DNA of 64,000 nucleotides from Paenibacillus sp. 1_12 (GTDB lineage Bacteria > Bacillota > Bacilli > Paenibacillales > NBRC-103111): NCBI RefSeq assembly GCF_900114475.1, contig NZ_FOTE01000008.1, positions 124,001 through 188,000 on the forward strand. Direction: 5' to 3'. Each line of letters begins with the position of its first letter. Within the stretch, counting starts at the first letter, position 1. Shown here piece after piece: positions 7,084 through 16,131 of this stretch. Made by a program: the position numbers and the translations under genes. The notes below the pieces were generated by a model. It saw only the letters and a list, made by a program, of their open reading frames with translations. It searched no databases and was not told the DNA's origin.

Positions 7084-8457
7084 ATGAGTAAAAAAGGGTT
7101 AACGGGCGTACTAATGGCCATCATTATGATTTTTCTGGCCGCATGTAACGTAAATATGGGCGAGGGCGACGGAGGCAAAAAAACAACAGAAGCGCCTAAA
7201 GCAGGTGAAACCAAGGCTAGTGCTCCTAAAAAGGTTGTATTCTGGCATGCTATGGGTGGATCAAACACCAAGGTTGTAGAGCAATTGGTGACCGATTACA
7301 ACTCATCCCAGAATAAAATCCAGGTAGAGGCTGTGTTTCAGGGCAGCTATGACGACCTGCTCAGTAAGCTGAAAGCTTCAATGGGCACGAATGATGGCCC
7401 TTCCGTTGTGCAGATGTATGAAATCGGAAGCCGCTTTATGATCGATTCCAAAACGATTACGCCGATGCAAAATTTCATTGATGCAGATAAATGGGATGCT
7501 ACCCAACTGGAGCCGAATATTGCCGGTTACTATACACTTGGCGGCAAGCTCTATTCCATGCCATTCAATACGTCCAATCCAATTCTTTATTACAACAAAG
7601 ACTTATTCAAAGCAGCTGGTCTTGATCCCGCAAAACCTCCAAAGACTTACGAGGAATTGAAAACAGCGGCTGACGCTATCACCAAATCCGGTAAAGCAAC
7701 AGGTGCCAACTTTGCGATTTATGGCTGGTTTATTGAGCAGTTCTTCGCTAACCAAGGCGCTGAATATGTAAACAATGGAAATGGTAGAACTTCGCAGGCT
7801 ACAGAGTCATTGGTGAACTCGGATGCAGGTGTGAAGACATTGACCTGGTGGAAGGATCTTGTCGATACAAAAGCGGCCAACAACCTGGGACGTAAAACAG
7901 ATGATTCCAAAAAAGCATTTTCAGCTGGGCAAGTGGGTATGATTCTGGAGTCCACTGCAGCACTTAAAGGACTTGTAGACAGTGCAAGCGGTAAGTTCGA
8001 AGTAGGTACCGGATTCCTGCCTAAACCTGCAGATGCCAAAGAAGGCGGCGTTGTTGTCGGTGGAGCGAGCTTATGGATGATGAACAACAGACCTGATGAT
8101 GAGCAAAAAGCGGCTTGGGATTTCATTAAATTCGTGACATCTCCTAAAGAGCAAGCTTACTGGCATATCAATACAGGCTACTTCCCAATTACAACAAAAG
8201 CTTACGAAGACAGTACAGTAAAAGAAAACCTGAAAAAGTTCCCGCAATTCCAGACCGCAATTGATCAGCTTCACCAAACCAAGCTGAACACAGCCACACA
8301 AGGCGCAGTTATGGGCGTATTCCCTGAAGCTAGACAAATCGTCGAGGGTGCAATTGAAGAAGTACTTAATAACAAAAAATCACCTAAGGAAGCTTTGGAC
8401 GGAGCTTCAAAAGAGATCAGTTCAAAAATTCAGCAGTACAACAAAACAGTAAAATAA
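7084..8457 (+). CDS. Solute-binding lipoprotein, UgpB-like
   Basis: 457 aa with a lipoprotein signal (lipobox FLAAC, Cys about residue 21), a short charged linker, then a type 1 extracellular solute-binding fold. The opening VVFWHAMGGSNTKVVEQLV and SKLKASMGTNDGPSVVQMYE resemble UgpB-type glycerol-3-phosphate/glycerophosphodiester receptors. It follows GAGGAGAGG and is trailed by a GC-rich hairpin at 8463 that may stabilise its mRNA, consistent with the usual excess of receptor over permease. Substrate class is inferred from similarity and the GDPD neighbour. Confidence 0.88.
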   Translation: MSKKGLTGVLMAIIMIFLAACNVNMGEGDGGKKTTEAPKAGETKASAPKKVVFWHAMGGSNTKVVEQLVTDYNSSQNKIQVEAVFQGSYDDLLSKLKASMGTNDGPSVVQMYEIGSRFMIDSKTITPMQNFIDADKWDATQLEPNIAGYYTLGGKLYSMPFNTSNPILYYNKDLFKAAGLDPAKPPKTYEELKTAADAITKSGKATGANFAIYGWFIEQFFANQGAEYVNNGNGRTSQATESLVNSDAGVKTLTWWKDLVDTKAANNLGRKTDDSKKAFSAGQVGMILESTAALKGLVDSASGKFEVGTGFLPKPADAKEGGVVVGGASLWMMNNRPDDEQKAAWDFIKFVTSPKEQAYWHINTGYFPITTKAYEDSTVKENLKKFPQFQTAIDQLHQTKLNTATQGAVMGVFPEARQIVEGAIEEVLNNKKSPKEALDGASKEISSKIQQYNKTVK

Positions 8458-8462
8458 TTTAT

Positions 8463-8480
8463 CAGGGGCTGCGGCCCCTG
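8463..8480 (+). other. Intercistronic GC-rich hairpin after binding protein
   Basis: CAGGGGC-TGCG-GCCCCTG is a perfect 7-bp stem with no T-run, between the binding-protein gene and the GDPD gene. It is better read as an mRNA-stabilising or processing element than a terminator. Confidence 0.7.
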
Positions 8481-8497
8481 CCGGAAAGGGTACAGGT

Positions 8498-9241
8498 ATG
8501 CCGAATCATAAACCTTTGATTATTGCACATCGCGGATCTAAAGGGATGGCCCCAGAGAACACTCTGGCGGCCTTCCAACTCGGTTTAAATCAAGGATGCG
8601 AGGGCATCGAACTGGACATACATTTGACCGCTGACGGTGAAATCGTAGTCTGCCACGACTTGACATTGGATAGGACGACCAACGGCAAAGGCTTCATTGT
8701 GGAAAAAAGTCTGTCAGAGATCAAAACCTTTGACGCTGGATCCTGGTTTGGAGACTCATTCAAAGGGGAAACCATTCCCACCTTGAACGAGGTGTTTGAT
8801 CTTGTGCCCGATACCATCATGGTCAATGTGGAAATTAAATATGCATACGGGGGTCAAATTGAGCATAAGCTGTTAGACTTACTCCATAAAAGAAACCGCA
8901 TGGATAACGTCGTGATTTCATCTTTTGACCATAAGTGTGTGAGACGAGTCAAGTTAATGGAGCCTGCAGCCAAGATTGGTTTGCTGTACCAAGCCAATTT
9001 ATTAGATCCGATTGCTTACGCACGCAGCTTTGATGTAGATGTGTATTCGCTTCACCCTTACTTTCAACATTTGGACGCAGAGGATGTGTTGAAAGCTGTA
9101 GAGAATGGACTTTATGTTTATCCTTATACAGCGAACGCAGAAAGCGATTTGCTTCATTTGACTCAAATCGGGGTTTCAGGAATAATTACAGATTTTCCTG
9201 GAAGATTGGGTGCCCTATACAAAGATCGGGATTTGCAATAA
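8498..9241 (+). CDS. Glycerophosphodiester phosphodiesterase (GDPD)
   Basis: 247 aa, no signal peptide, so cytosolic UgpQ-like rather than secreted GlpQ-like. Core motifs: IAHRGSKGMAPENT (residues 9-22), GIELDIHLTADGEIVVCHD (about 37-55), NVEIKY and VISSFDH. His, Arg and Glu of HRG..PENT and ELD bind the divalent metal and phosphate. It hydrolyses glycerophosphodiesters to sn-glycerol-3-phosphate plus an alcohol. As last gene of the ABC operon it probably processes the imported substrate. Confidence 0.93.
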   Translation: MPNHKPLIIAHRGSKGMAPENTLAAFQLGLNQGCEGIELDIHLTADGEIVVCHDLTLDRTTNGKGFIVEKSLSEIKTFDAGSWFGDSFKGETIPTLNEVFDLVPDTIMVNVEIKYAYGGQIEHKLLDLLHKRNRMDNVVISSFDHKCVRRVKLMEPAAKIGLLYQANLLDPIAYARSFDVDVYSLHPYFQHLDAEDVLKAVENGLYVYPYTANAESDLLHLTQIGVSGIITDFPGRLGALYKDRDLQ

Positions 9242-9314
9242 AAGAATAATCTTTGTCAGGACCCAATAAACATTGCCGTTATTATGCAGACGATGTTAGT
9301 AACCACCTAAATTG

Positions 9315-9359
9315 CTAAAAAGCCTGATCCCAATATTTATCTGGACACAGGCTTTTTAG
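9315..9359 (+). terminator. Terminator of the glycerophosphodiester operon
   Basis: CTAAAAAGCCTG (9315-9326) pairs with CAGGCTTTTTAG (9348-9359), a perfect 12-bp stem with built-in U-tract. Confidence 0.9.
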
Positions 9360-9403
9360 TGTTGTTGCATTAATGTTACACAAAGAGAGGAGACCTGGTT
9401 TGT

Positions 9404-10162
9404 ATGAGTGTTTGGGAAATTAGTCATTGGGAACTGGTCGTTCGAATGATATTGGCCGTAGTCCTAGGTGGTTTAATCGGTATTGAAAGAGAATGGAGTA
9501 ATCATGCAGCGGGCTTTCGCACTCATATATTAGTTTGCTTGGGGTCTGCTACTATTATGCTTTTATCCAGCTACGGTTTTTCGCAATTTGCGAATGAGTA
9601 CAATGTGAGAATGGATCCAGCCCGCTTGGCAGCACAAGTGATTAGCGGCATTGGTTTTCTTGGTGCCGGAGCGATCCTTCGTAACGGAAATATGATTAAA
9701 GGACTGACAACAGCCGCATCCGTATGGGTTGTGGCTGCAATCGGTTTAAGTGTAGGTGCCGGTTTTTATATGGGAGCTTTGTTGTGTACATTTCTAGTAT
9801 TAATCAGCTTGTTTTTACTGAATAAGTGGGAAAAACATTTGCTTCGCAACCGAAGATATCATGAAGTTGGGATTCATATCATCGACAATCCAGGCTCGCT
9901 GGGCAAGATTGCGACCATATTGGGAGATTACGACCTTGCTATCGTTAATTTGAAAATGATACCGAACGAAAATACGCCGGATGATCCAGCAGCATTGCCC
10001 TCCATGCAAATCTTGTTCAGCTTGAAAATTCAAAAGCAGGAGAATTTAGTCATTGCCCTGGAGCACATTGCCAAGCTGGACGTCGTACTTTCGTTAGAGT
10101 CTCAACATATAACTTCTATTAAGAGCAGCAATGCTTCCAAAATGAGTGCATTCTCCGAGTAA
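9404..10162 (+). CDS. MgtC/SapB family membrane protein
   Basis: 252 aa. The N-terminal 150 residues hold about four to five helices with MgtC signatures GGLIGIEREWSNHAAGFRTH (about 22-41), ISGIGFLGAGAILR (about 83-96) and GLTTAASVWVVAAIGL. The C-terminal 100 residues form a soluble ACT-like domain (HIIDNPGSLGKIATILGDYD). MgtC proteins support growth at low Mg2+ and within macrophages in pathogens; in soil Firmicutes the role is unclear. Monocistronic between two terminators; GAGGAG lies 11 nt before the ATG. Confidence 0.9.
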   Translation: MSVWEISHWELVVRMILAVVLGGLIGIEREWSNHAAGFRTHILVCLGSATIMLLSSYGFSQFANEYNVRMDPARLAAQVISGIGFLGAGAILRNGNMIKGLTTAASVWVVAAIGLSVGAGFYMGALLCTFLVLISLFLLNKWEKHLLRNRRYHEVGIHIIDNPGSLGKIATILGDYDLAIVNLKMIPNENTPDDPAALPSMQILFSLKIQKQENLVIALEHIAKLDVVLSLESQHITSIKSSNASKMSAFSE

Positions 10163-10263
10163 CCAAGTGTTGGACTGGATGGCTCGCAGAAGCAGATTGG
10201 GTCCATTAGTCAAAGATGATGTGAATGATGAGCCTGACTAATCATTGAATATACGTACCCTTC

Positions 10264-10310
10264 ATGCACACTTCTAACGATGGAAACATCTTTAGAAGGA
10301 GTGCATTTTT
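10264..10310 (+). terminator. Terminator after mgtC-like gene
   Basis: TGCAC-a-CTTCTAA pairs with TTAGAAG-ga-GTGCA, followed by TTTTTA. Confidence 0.8.
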
Positions 10311-10440
10311 ATTACCAGAGGTGGGCATCGCATAACGCATACCGCATATCTGGACAAGCATAGCGATGATTGATATAAGAGTCTTTTTAACGAACTGATT
10401 TTTCGGTATAGTCGTATTCAAATTGTGTGATAGAATGCTA

Positions 10441-10645
10441 ACTATATAAGATGAACCAAAGAAACACACAGCCCGAGCGGAGAAAGCGGTCCCGTCTGGA
10501 GAAACGAAGTGTTCGCCTTTGCAGACGGATTCTTACCCCTTTGGGGCTAAGAATACAAAGAATCTGGCTGCAACAGCGATTGGAAGAGGGGTCTGCTTTC
10601 GCAGCGCCTCTTTGCTGTCATGATGTTTAGTTCATCTTATATAGT
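10441..10645. repeat. 205-bp structured element bounded by 16-bp perfect inverted repeat (candidate ncRNA or MITE)
   Basis: ACTATATAAGATGAAC (10441-10456) is exactly complementary to GTTCATCTTATATAGT (10630-10645). Inside, nested stems are visible: CAGCC (10469) with GGCTG (10566); CCGTCTG (10492) with CAGACGG (10522); ATTCTTA-CCCC (10529-10539) with GGGG-c-TAAGAAT (10543-10554); ACAGC (10573) with GCTGT (10614); AAGAGG (10584) with CCTCTT (10607) capped by CTGC-tttc-GCAG. No coding frame is seen. It ends 54 bp before the kinase gene. Either a multi-branch structured RNA or a miniature mobile element fits. Confidence 0.8.
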
Positions 10646-10699
10646 AGTAAGCAGTTTATTGGAACTTGGTGCAAAACATGACAAATAGGAGTAAATACG

Positions 10700-12508
10700 A
10701 TGCCGATATGGATCCGATCATTATTAGGAATCAACCGAAGCTTTAGAGTGAAGCTGATTCTCAACTTGTCCCTCATTATATTGCTCGCTTTTGGCATAAC
10801 CGGTTATTTAACGTACCAATACAATATGGAGCTGTTTGAGGAAGAAATCAGCAAACAATTTTCGAGCACGAATCAAGAGGCGTTGGCCAAGATGGATCTC
10901 AAAGTGCAGGAGATTATGCGGATTTCGCAAACCGTGGTGTTTAATCCCCAAATTGAAAAGATGATTAGACAAATCAATTCGAATGAGGACTCTGACGCAT
11001 TTAGTTTATATTATGATAAAAAACAAATCGAGGATCAGATTTTCCAGATTAAATCCGATGCTCCCTATATTACAGGGATGTACTTGTATGATTTGGAGGG
11101 GAATTCTACTTACTTCAAGTACACGACCTCAGCGATCAATAATCTAGATCAAGATGTGTTTAAAATCATTCGCTCGCGGCTTGACGATACATATGGTGAT
11201 TTGATTTGGATGAATATGCCTTTACCCAGCTCTATTGAGCCGAGTGGACTCCGAAAAACAATTATTACGTCCCGTTTGATGAAAAATAGCAACTTAAATA
11301 CGTACGGTGTGTTGGTGATCACGATTGACGAATCGTTTTTTTCCAGTGCATTGAAAGAATTGACGAAAGAAGGAGCAGGCGACGTTCATTTGTTCAATCC
11401 CAATAAGGAGCTGCTTTACAGCAACTCGCCGCAGGATACAGAAGCAAGACTCCAACTGCTGAGAAGCCTGAACGAAACGGAAGTCATCCATAATTTTATG
11501 TATGTGCAGGGTGAATCCAAAACAACTTCGTTCAAGCTGGTCAGCGGTACTTCACTGACGGAGATTCAGAAAAAGAACCGGGAGATTTTCCAAAGAATTG
11601 TATACTCCGGCTTGATCAGCATTTTACTGACTAGTGGTTTAATCGTTTTGTCCACGGGAAGTCTGTTGAGACCACTTAAAGATTTGCTGCAAGGACTTCG
11701 CAAAGTTCGATCTGGGGATTTCGAGGCGCGGATTCAGATTCGAACGAAGGACGAACTGGCGTATATCGCGGAAAGCTTTAATAATATGGCAGAGCATGTG
11801 GAGCGGTTGATCAAGGAAGTGTATATGACACAGTTAAGCGAGCGGGATGCTGAGTTTAAAGCGCTTCAGGCACAATTGAATCCTCATTTTTTGCATAATA
11901 TGTTCAACGAGATCTACTGGAAGCTGTATTTACAGGACGAGAAGGAAACGGCATCCTTGATCGCTGCTATATCGGAGATGCTAAAGTATTCTTTAATGCC
12001 AGTTAAAACCTTAACTACCGTGAGAGAAGATTTACAACAGGTACGCAATTATGTCAAGCTGCAGGCTGAGCTGTTTGAGGCCGATTTGGAAACGATCATC
12101 CAAGTAGAAGAACAAATGCTGGAATGCGAAATTATGCGTTTTCTGATTCAACCGCTTGTAGAAAATGTATTTGTGCACGGGTTTCGTAATAAAGTTTCCC
12201 ACAAAATCCTCCTAATAAAAGTGCGAAGCCAAAGCGGTTTTCTGGAGATTGAAGTGACCGATAATGGCTGTGGCATAGACGATTCGGTCATTTCCTTGCT
12301 GCTTAGGCGGGAAGGCACATCCTTGCCACAGCGTTCAGATGGACGGGAAAGTCTTGGTGTGAGAAGTGTTGTGAGAAGGATCGAGCTTATCCATGGCTCG
12401 CCTTATCGATTGGAGATTGTTAGCACCATGGGAAGCGGGACTACCATGCGGCTTATTTTGCCCAACATCAACACCCAGAAGGGAGAGCAGGAGCATGCTG
12501 AAAGGTAA
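10700..12508 (+). CDS. YesM-type sensor histidine kinase
   Basis: 602 aa, ATG with TAGGAGT upstream. Membrane helix at about residues 20-42, extracellular sensor region (about 45-295), second helix (about 296-320), HAMP domain (about 320-375), His_kinase domain with phospho-acceptor in LNPHFLHNMFNEIYW (His about 395), HATPase domain with EVTDNGCGID and LGVRSVVRRIELIHG. This family senses sugars or their binding proteins and controls neighbouring ABC operons via YesN regulators. It overlaps the regulator gene by 14 bp and is followed by an LplB-type uptake operon, its presumed target. Confidence 0.93.
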   Translation: MPIWIRSLLGINRSFRVKLILNLSLIILLAFGITGYLTYQYNMELFEEEISKQFSSTNQEALAKMDLKVQEIMRISQTVVFNPQIEKMIRQINSNEDSDAFSLYYDKKQIEDQIFQIKSDAPYITGMYLYDLEGNSTYFKYTTSAINNLDQDVFKIIRSRLDDTYGDLIWMNMPLPSSIEPSGLRKTIITSRLMKNSNLNTYGVLVITIDESFFSSALKELTKEGAGDVHLFNPNKELLYSNSPQDTEARLQLLRSLNETEVIHNFMYVQGESKTTSFKLVSGTSLTEIQKKNREIFQRIVYSGLISILLTSGLIVLSTGSLLRPLKDLLQGLRKVRSGDFEARIQIRTKDELAYIAESFNNMAEHVERLIKEVYMTQLSERDAEFKALQAQLNPHFLHNMFNEIYWKLYLQDEKETASLIAAISEMLKYSLMPVKTLTTVREDLQQVRNYVKLQAELFEADLETIIQVEEQMLECEIMRFLIQPLVENVFVHGFRNKVSHKILLIKVRSQSGFLEIEVTDNGCGIDDSVISLLLRREGTSLPQRSDGRESLGVRSVVRRIELIHGSPYRLEIVSTMGSGTTMRLILPNINTQKGEQEHAER

Positions 12509-14051
12509 AGTGTTAATTGTAGAGGATCAGCCTAATTTTCGAATGGGATTGACCAAAATGTTTGAGGAGGGGCAGTTAGGATGGCAGGTTGTCGGTGAAG
12601 CCGGTAATGGGCAGGCTGCTCTGGAGCTTTTGGATCAAGTCAAACCCGATCTGGTGCTTACTGATATTCGTATGCCGATTATGGACGGAATTGAATTCGT
12701 CGGGCATTTGCGTCAACATTATCCTGATATGCTGGTAGTCATCTTAACCGGATACAAAAACTTTGAGTATGCACAGGCTGCCGTACGCCTTGGAGCGCTT
12801 GATCTCTTAATCAAACCGTGTACAGAGCAAGATGTAAATCAGGTAATGAGCAAAGCGTATGAACGTTTTTATGAAAAGTATGCATTGCTGGAGAAGCAGC
12901 AGGTACAGCACAAGCAGCAGCAGGAACAAGAGCTGTGTGCGGTGTTATTAGATTTGCCTTCTCCGATGGGAATATCCAAAAGTTTGGATAACATGCTGAT
13001 GGGCCAGGAATTGTGGCTGCTGAAGTGGATGAATGAGAACACACCTATTCACAACTATGGGAAAAACGATATGAGTCTTCTTCAGTTTGCTTTCTCCAAT
13101 ATCGTTGAGGAGCTGCTGAAGGAAGCAGGGATTCAAGCAAGGCTTTTGCTCGTTGAGCACGATCGTTTTGTTCTGATTTCGGAATCCGCTGGATTGAACG
13201 TAAGCTTGAAAGCAGCAATTCGGGATGCGTCACTGCAATATTTGAAAATTCGTATAGAGATGATTTCGATGGGAGACGCACCTGCTGCCAAACATTTGGC
13301 GGCCTTATATAACAGGTTTAAAGGGTTGGATAACGAATCTGCAGGCCTGTACGCTGCGACTGAGGGTGAAAGCGGCTATGGTATGAAACTGTCATCTAAT
13401 CAGGCCCGAGTCAAGGAATTGGAGGTCCAACTGATGTCTGCCATTTTAATGGGTCAGGAGGACAGTCTTCAGAAGCTGTTGGATCGGCTCATTAAGGAAC
13501 TGTCGAGCCAATCACATGAAGAGATGAAAATAGGAGCATTGTCCCTTTCCATTGCCCTGCTTGGAACGATACACAAGCAATTTGATCCTGATGAAAACAG
13601 CCTGCTGGCCAAAATCCCCAGTGACATACCGGAGGCCCATTGGACTCCAGATGAGGTTACTCGGTGGGCAAGCGAGCAAGTGAAGAACTTCCTGCTGCTG
13701 TTCAATAACTGGCAAGCGCTCAAAAATGACAATTTGATGGAGCGAGCCGTCAAATATATAGAGGAACATTATAATGAAGCCTGCAGACTGACAGATGTGG
13801 CGGCACATGTTCATCTGAATGCAAGCTATTTTAGTGTATTGTTTAAGAAGACGGTAGGAGAAAGCTTTACTCGTTTTGTCACCCGTACCCGTATGGACAA
13901 GGCGGCCCTGCTGCTTCGCAACACCGATATGAAAATATTTGAGATCGCTTGTGCTGTAGGCTTCGATGAGCCCAATTACTTTACGAATGTGTTTAAGCAG
14001 CAGTATCAAATGACGCCAAAAGAATATCGGAATTATCGGGATCCTGGGTGA
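12495..14051 (+). CDS. YesN-type response regulator with AraC DNA-binding domain
   Basis: 518 aa from the ATG at 12495 (GAGCAGGAG upstream), inside the end of the kinase gene. Receiver domain at 1-120 with DLVLTDIRMPIMDG (phospho-Asp about 56) and KPCTEQDV; a long middle region (about 125-410) typical of YesN; C-terminal AraC/XylS double HTH (about 415-515) with LTDVAAHVHLNASYFSVLFK and EIACAVGFDEPNYFTNVFKQ. It likely activates the carbohydrate operon beginning at 14223. Longer upstream starts lie within the kinase gene and lack support. Confidence 0.93.
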   Translation: MLKGKVLIVEDQPNFRMGLTKMFEEGQLGWQVVGEAGNGQAALELLDQVKPDLVLTDIRMPIMDGIEFVGHLRQHYPDMLVVILTGYKNFEYAQAAVRLGALDLLIKPCTEQDVNQVMSKAYERFYEKYALLEKQQVQHKQQQEQELCAVLLDLPSPMGISKSLDNMLMGQELWLLKWMNENTPIHNYGKNDMSLLQFAFSNIVEELLKEAGIQARLLLVEHDRFVLISESAGLNVSLKAAIRDASLQYLKIRIEMISMGDAPAAKHLAALYNRFKGLDNESAGLYAATEGESGYGMKLSSNQARVKELEVQLMSAILMGQEDSLQKLLDRLIKELSSQSHEEMKIGALSLSIALLGTIHKQFDPDENSLLAKIPSDIPEAHWTPDEVTRWASEQVKNFLLLFNNWQALKNDNLMERAVKYIEEHYNEACRLTDVAAHVHLNASYFSVLFKKTVGESFTRFVTRTRMDKAALLLRNTDMKIFEIACAVGFDEPNYFTNVFKQQYQMTPKEYRNYRDPG

Positions 14052-14122
14052 GCATGAGAAGACTGCTTGAAAGTAGTCGATAGCAATGCCCGATTTCACC
14101 TAACATTTACACATACCCAATG

Positions 14123-14150
14123 AAATTATAGATTCTTCTATAATTTTTCA
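14123..14150 (+). terminator. AT-rich hairpin after regulator gene
   Basis: AAATTATAGA-ttc-TCTATAATTT with T-rich flanks; a second T8 run follows at about 14153. It may end the yesMN transcript before the transport operon starts, but the stem is weak. Confidence 0.45.
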
Positions 14151-14222
14151 AGGGTTTTTTTTGTTAAATCTCTTATTATAGGGTTATAAGAATGAATGAA
14201 GGAATGAAGGAGTGAAGCATAC

Positions 14223-15185
14223 GTGAGAGGAAGTACCCAAGGTGACTCCCGCAATTCAACAATGGCTATTCGAAAAGCCGCGTCTCTGCACCGAAGAAGA
14301 AGGCTGAAGCAAAATATCCCATTGTTCATCATGCTGGTTCCCGTGTTTGCCTTTTATATTTTATTCAAATATTGGCCTATGGGCGGTCTTGTGATCGCTT
14401 TCAAAAATTACAATTTTGCAGATGGAATTTTGCATAGTCCGTGGGTAGGTATGAAAAATTTTAATATCCTCTTTTCCAGCACCAATACACTCCAAATTAT
14501 TTGGAATACGTTTTGGCTCAGCTTGTTGAATTTGATTGTCGGCTTCCCGGTTCCTATTTTTCTGGCTATTCTGCTTAATGAGGTCAGGAAGACCTGGTTT
14601 AAAAAATGGGTGCAAACGATCATTTACTTGCCGCATTTTTTTTCATGGATCATTGTTTCCGGTATCGTTCTATCCTTGTTTGCAACCGACTACGGCTCGA
14701 TCAATAAGGTGCTCAAGCTGTTGTCGATTGAACCGATCACCTTTTTGTATGAGTCCAATTCCTGGATCACTATATTTGTAGGATCAGGTGTTTGGAAGGA
14801 AATGGGCTTCAGTACCATTATTTATTTGGCTTCGCTAACGACCATTGATCCTTCCCTTTATGAATCGGCTGGCATGGACGGTGCCTCGAAGTGGCGGCAA
14901 ATTTGGCATATTACACTTCCCGGAATTCGACCGACGATTATTTTGCTGCTTATTTTAGCTATGGGGCGTTTGATGGAGGTTGGCTTTGATCAAGTATACA
15001 ACTTGCAGAACGCAGCGGTCGCCGAAGTATCGGAGGTCATTAGTACGTATATTTATAAAATCGGTTTAGGGAGTTCGCAATTTAGCTTAACGACTGCCAT
15101 GGGGCTGTTCGAGTCGATTATAGGCTGTACGCTTGTGCTGATTGCTAATCGTATTGCGCGCAAATTTGACCAGGCTTTATTTTAG
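14223..15185 (+). CDS. ABC transporter permease, LplB type
   Basis: 320 aa from a GTG at 14223, with AAGGAG 10 nt upstream; the internal ATG at 14262 is an alternative. Six helices starting at IPLFIMLVPVFAFYILF, with the EAA loop YESAGMDGASKWRQIWHITLP (about 214-234). LplB-type permeases serve CUT1 importers for oligosaccharides, often regulated by YesMN pairs as here. A charged 40-residue N-terminal arm precedes the first helix. It pairs with the permease at 15199. Confidence 0.9.
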   Translation: MRGSTQGDSRNSTMAIRKAASLHRRRRLKQNIPLFIMLVPVFAFYILFKYWPMGGLVIAFKNYNFADGILHSPWVGMKNFNILFSSTNTLQIIWNTFWLSLLNLIVGFPVPIFLAILLNEVRKTWFKKWVQTIIYLPHFFSWIIVSGIVLSLFATDYGSINKVLKLLSIEPITFLYESNSWITIFVGSGVWKEMGFSTIIYLASLTTIDPSLYESAGMDGASKWRQIWHITLPGIRPTIILLLILAMGRLMEVGFDQVYNLQNAAVAEVSEVISTYIYKIGLGSSQFSLTTAMGLFESIIGCTLVLIANRIARKFDQALF

Positions 15186-15198
15186 AAGGGAGTACGGC

Positions 15199-16071
15199 AT
15201 GAAAGCGACAAAAGGAGAAACTATTTTCTATATCGTCAACTACATACTGCTCGCGGTCATTGCTTTAACCTGTCTGATGCCCTTTATCCATATCATAGCT
15301 CTATCGCTAAGTGATCGTTCGTCTGTGGAATCGGGACATGTTTTTTTCTGGCCAGTTGGTTTGCAGTTTACGGCTTACAAGATTTTTTTCATTACGAGCC
15401 CAGCTTTTACAGCTTTTAAAAATAGCATTATCATTACGGTTGTTGGTGTTACGCTCAGTATGCTCGGTACGGTGCTTGCTGCCTATCCCTTATCCAGAGG
15501 TTATTTAATAGGCCGGCGCTATTTCATTCTTGCCATGGTGTTTACGATGCTGTTCTCCGGTGGATTAATTCCTACCTATCTCGTTGTCAAAAACATGTCC
15601 TTAATCGACTCCTACTGGGCAATCTGGCTTACCGGGTTCATCAGTACGTACAATATGCTGCTCATGCGAAGTTATTTTGAAAATATCCCTCATGAAGTGG
15701 AGGAATCTGCGCGTATTGACGGATGCAACGACGTGTCACTCCTCATTCGGATCATACTGCCGTTGTCGCTTCCGATGCTGGCCACCTTGGCTCTGTTCTA
15801 TGGGATCAACTATTGGAATACGTTCATGAGCGTATTGATGTACATCAACAAAAGCCAATTGCAAAATTTGACGGTAGTCGTTCAAGCTATGCTGCAAAAA
15901 AACGATCTGTTGAATTCCCCCTCTCTGAATGCAGATGAGCAGCAGATGGTTGCGACTGAAATGGTCAAATCCGTTGGCGTCGTCGTGCTGGTAGTTCCTA
16001 TGCTTGTGGTATATCCGTTTCTGCAAAAATATTTTGTTAAAGGCGTTATGCTTGGTTCCGTTAAGGGTTGA
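15199..16071 (+). CDS. ABC transporter permease, CarG/YtcP type
   Basis: 290 aa from the ATG at 15199 (AGAAGGGAG upstream), 13 bp after the previous stop. Six helices, EAA loop EVEESARIDGCNDVSLLIRI, and the C-terminal YFVKGVMLGSVKG ending common in this group. It is the second membrane subunit of the LplB-type importer. No ATPase gene is present. Confidence 0.9.
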   Translation: MKATKGETIFYIVNYILLAVIALTCLMPFIHIIALSLSDRSSVESGHVFFWPVGLQFTAYKIFFITSPAFTAFKNSIIITVVGVTLSMLGTVLAAYPLSRGYLIGRRYFILAMVFTMLFSGGLIPTYLVVKNMSLIDSYWAIWLTGFISTYNMLLMRSYFENIPHEVEESARIDGCNDVSLLIRIILPLSLPMLATLALFYGINYWNTFMSVLMYINKSQLQNLTVVVQAMLQKNDLLNSPSLNADEQQMVATEMVKSVGVVVLVVPMLVVYPFLQKYFVKGVMLGSVKG

Positions 16072-16131
16072 TCACGATGGTTGTCCAGTTTAACAAAACT
16101 TTACAATATAATTATCAGGAGGAGTTTGTGT

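Noticed and set aside
13512-14099. 195-codon minus-strand frame
   Set aside because: Lies wholly opposite the YesN regulator, has no start signal and looks like codon-bias shadow.
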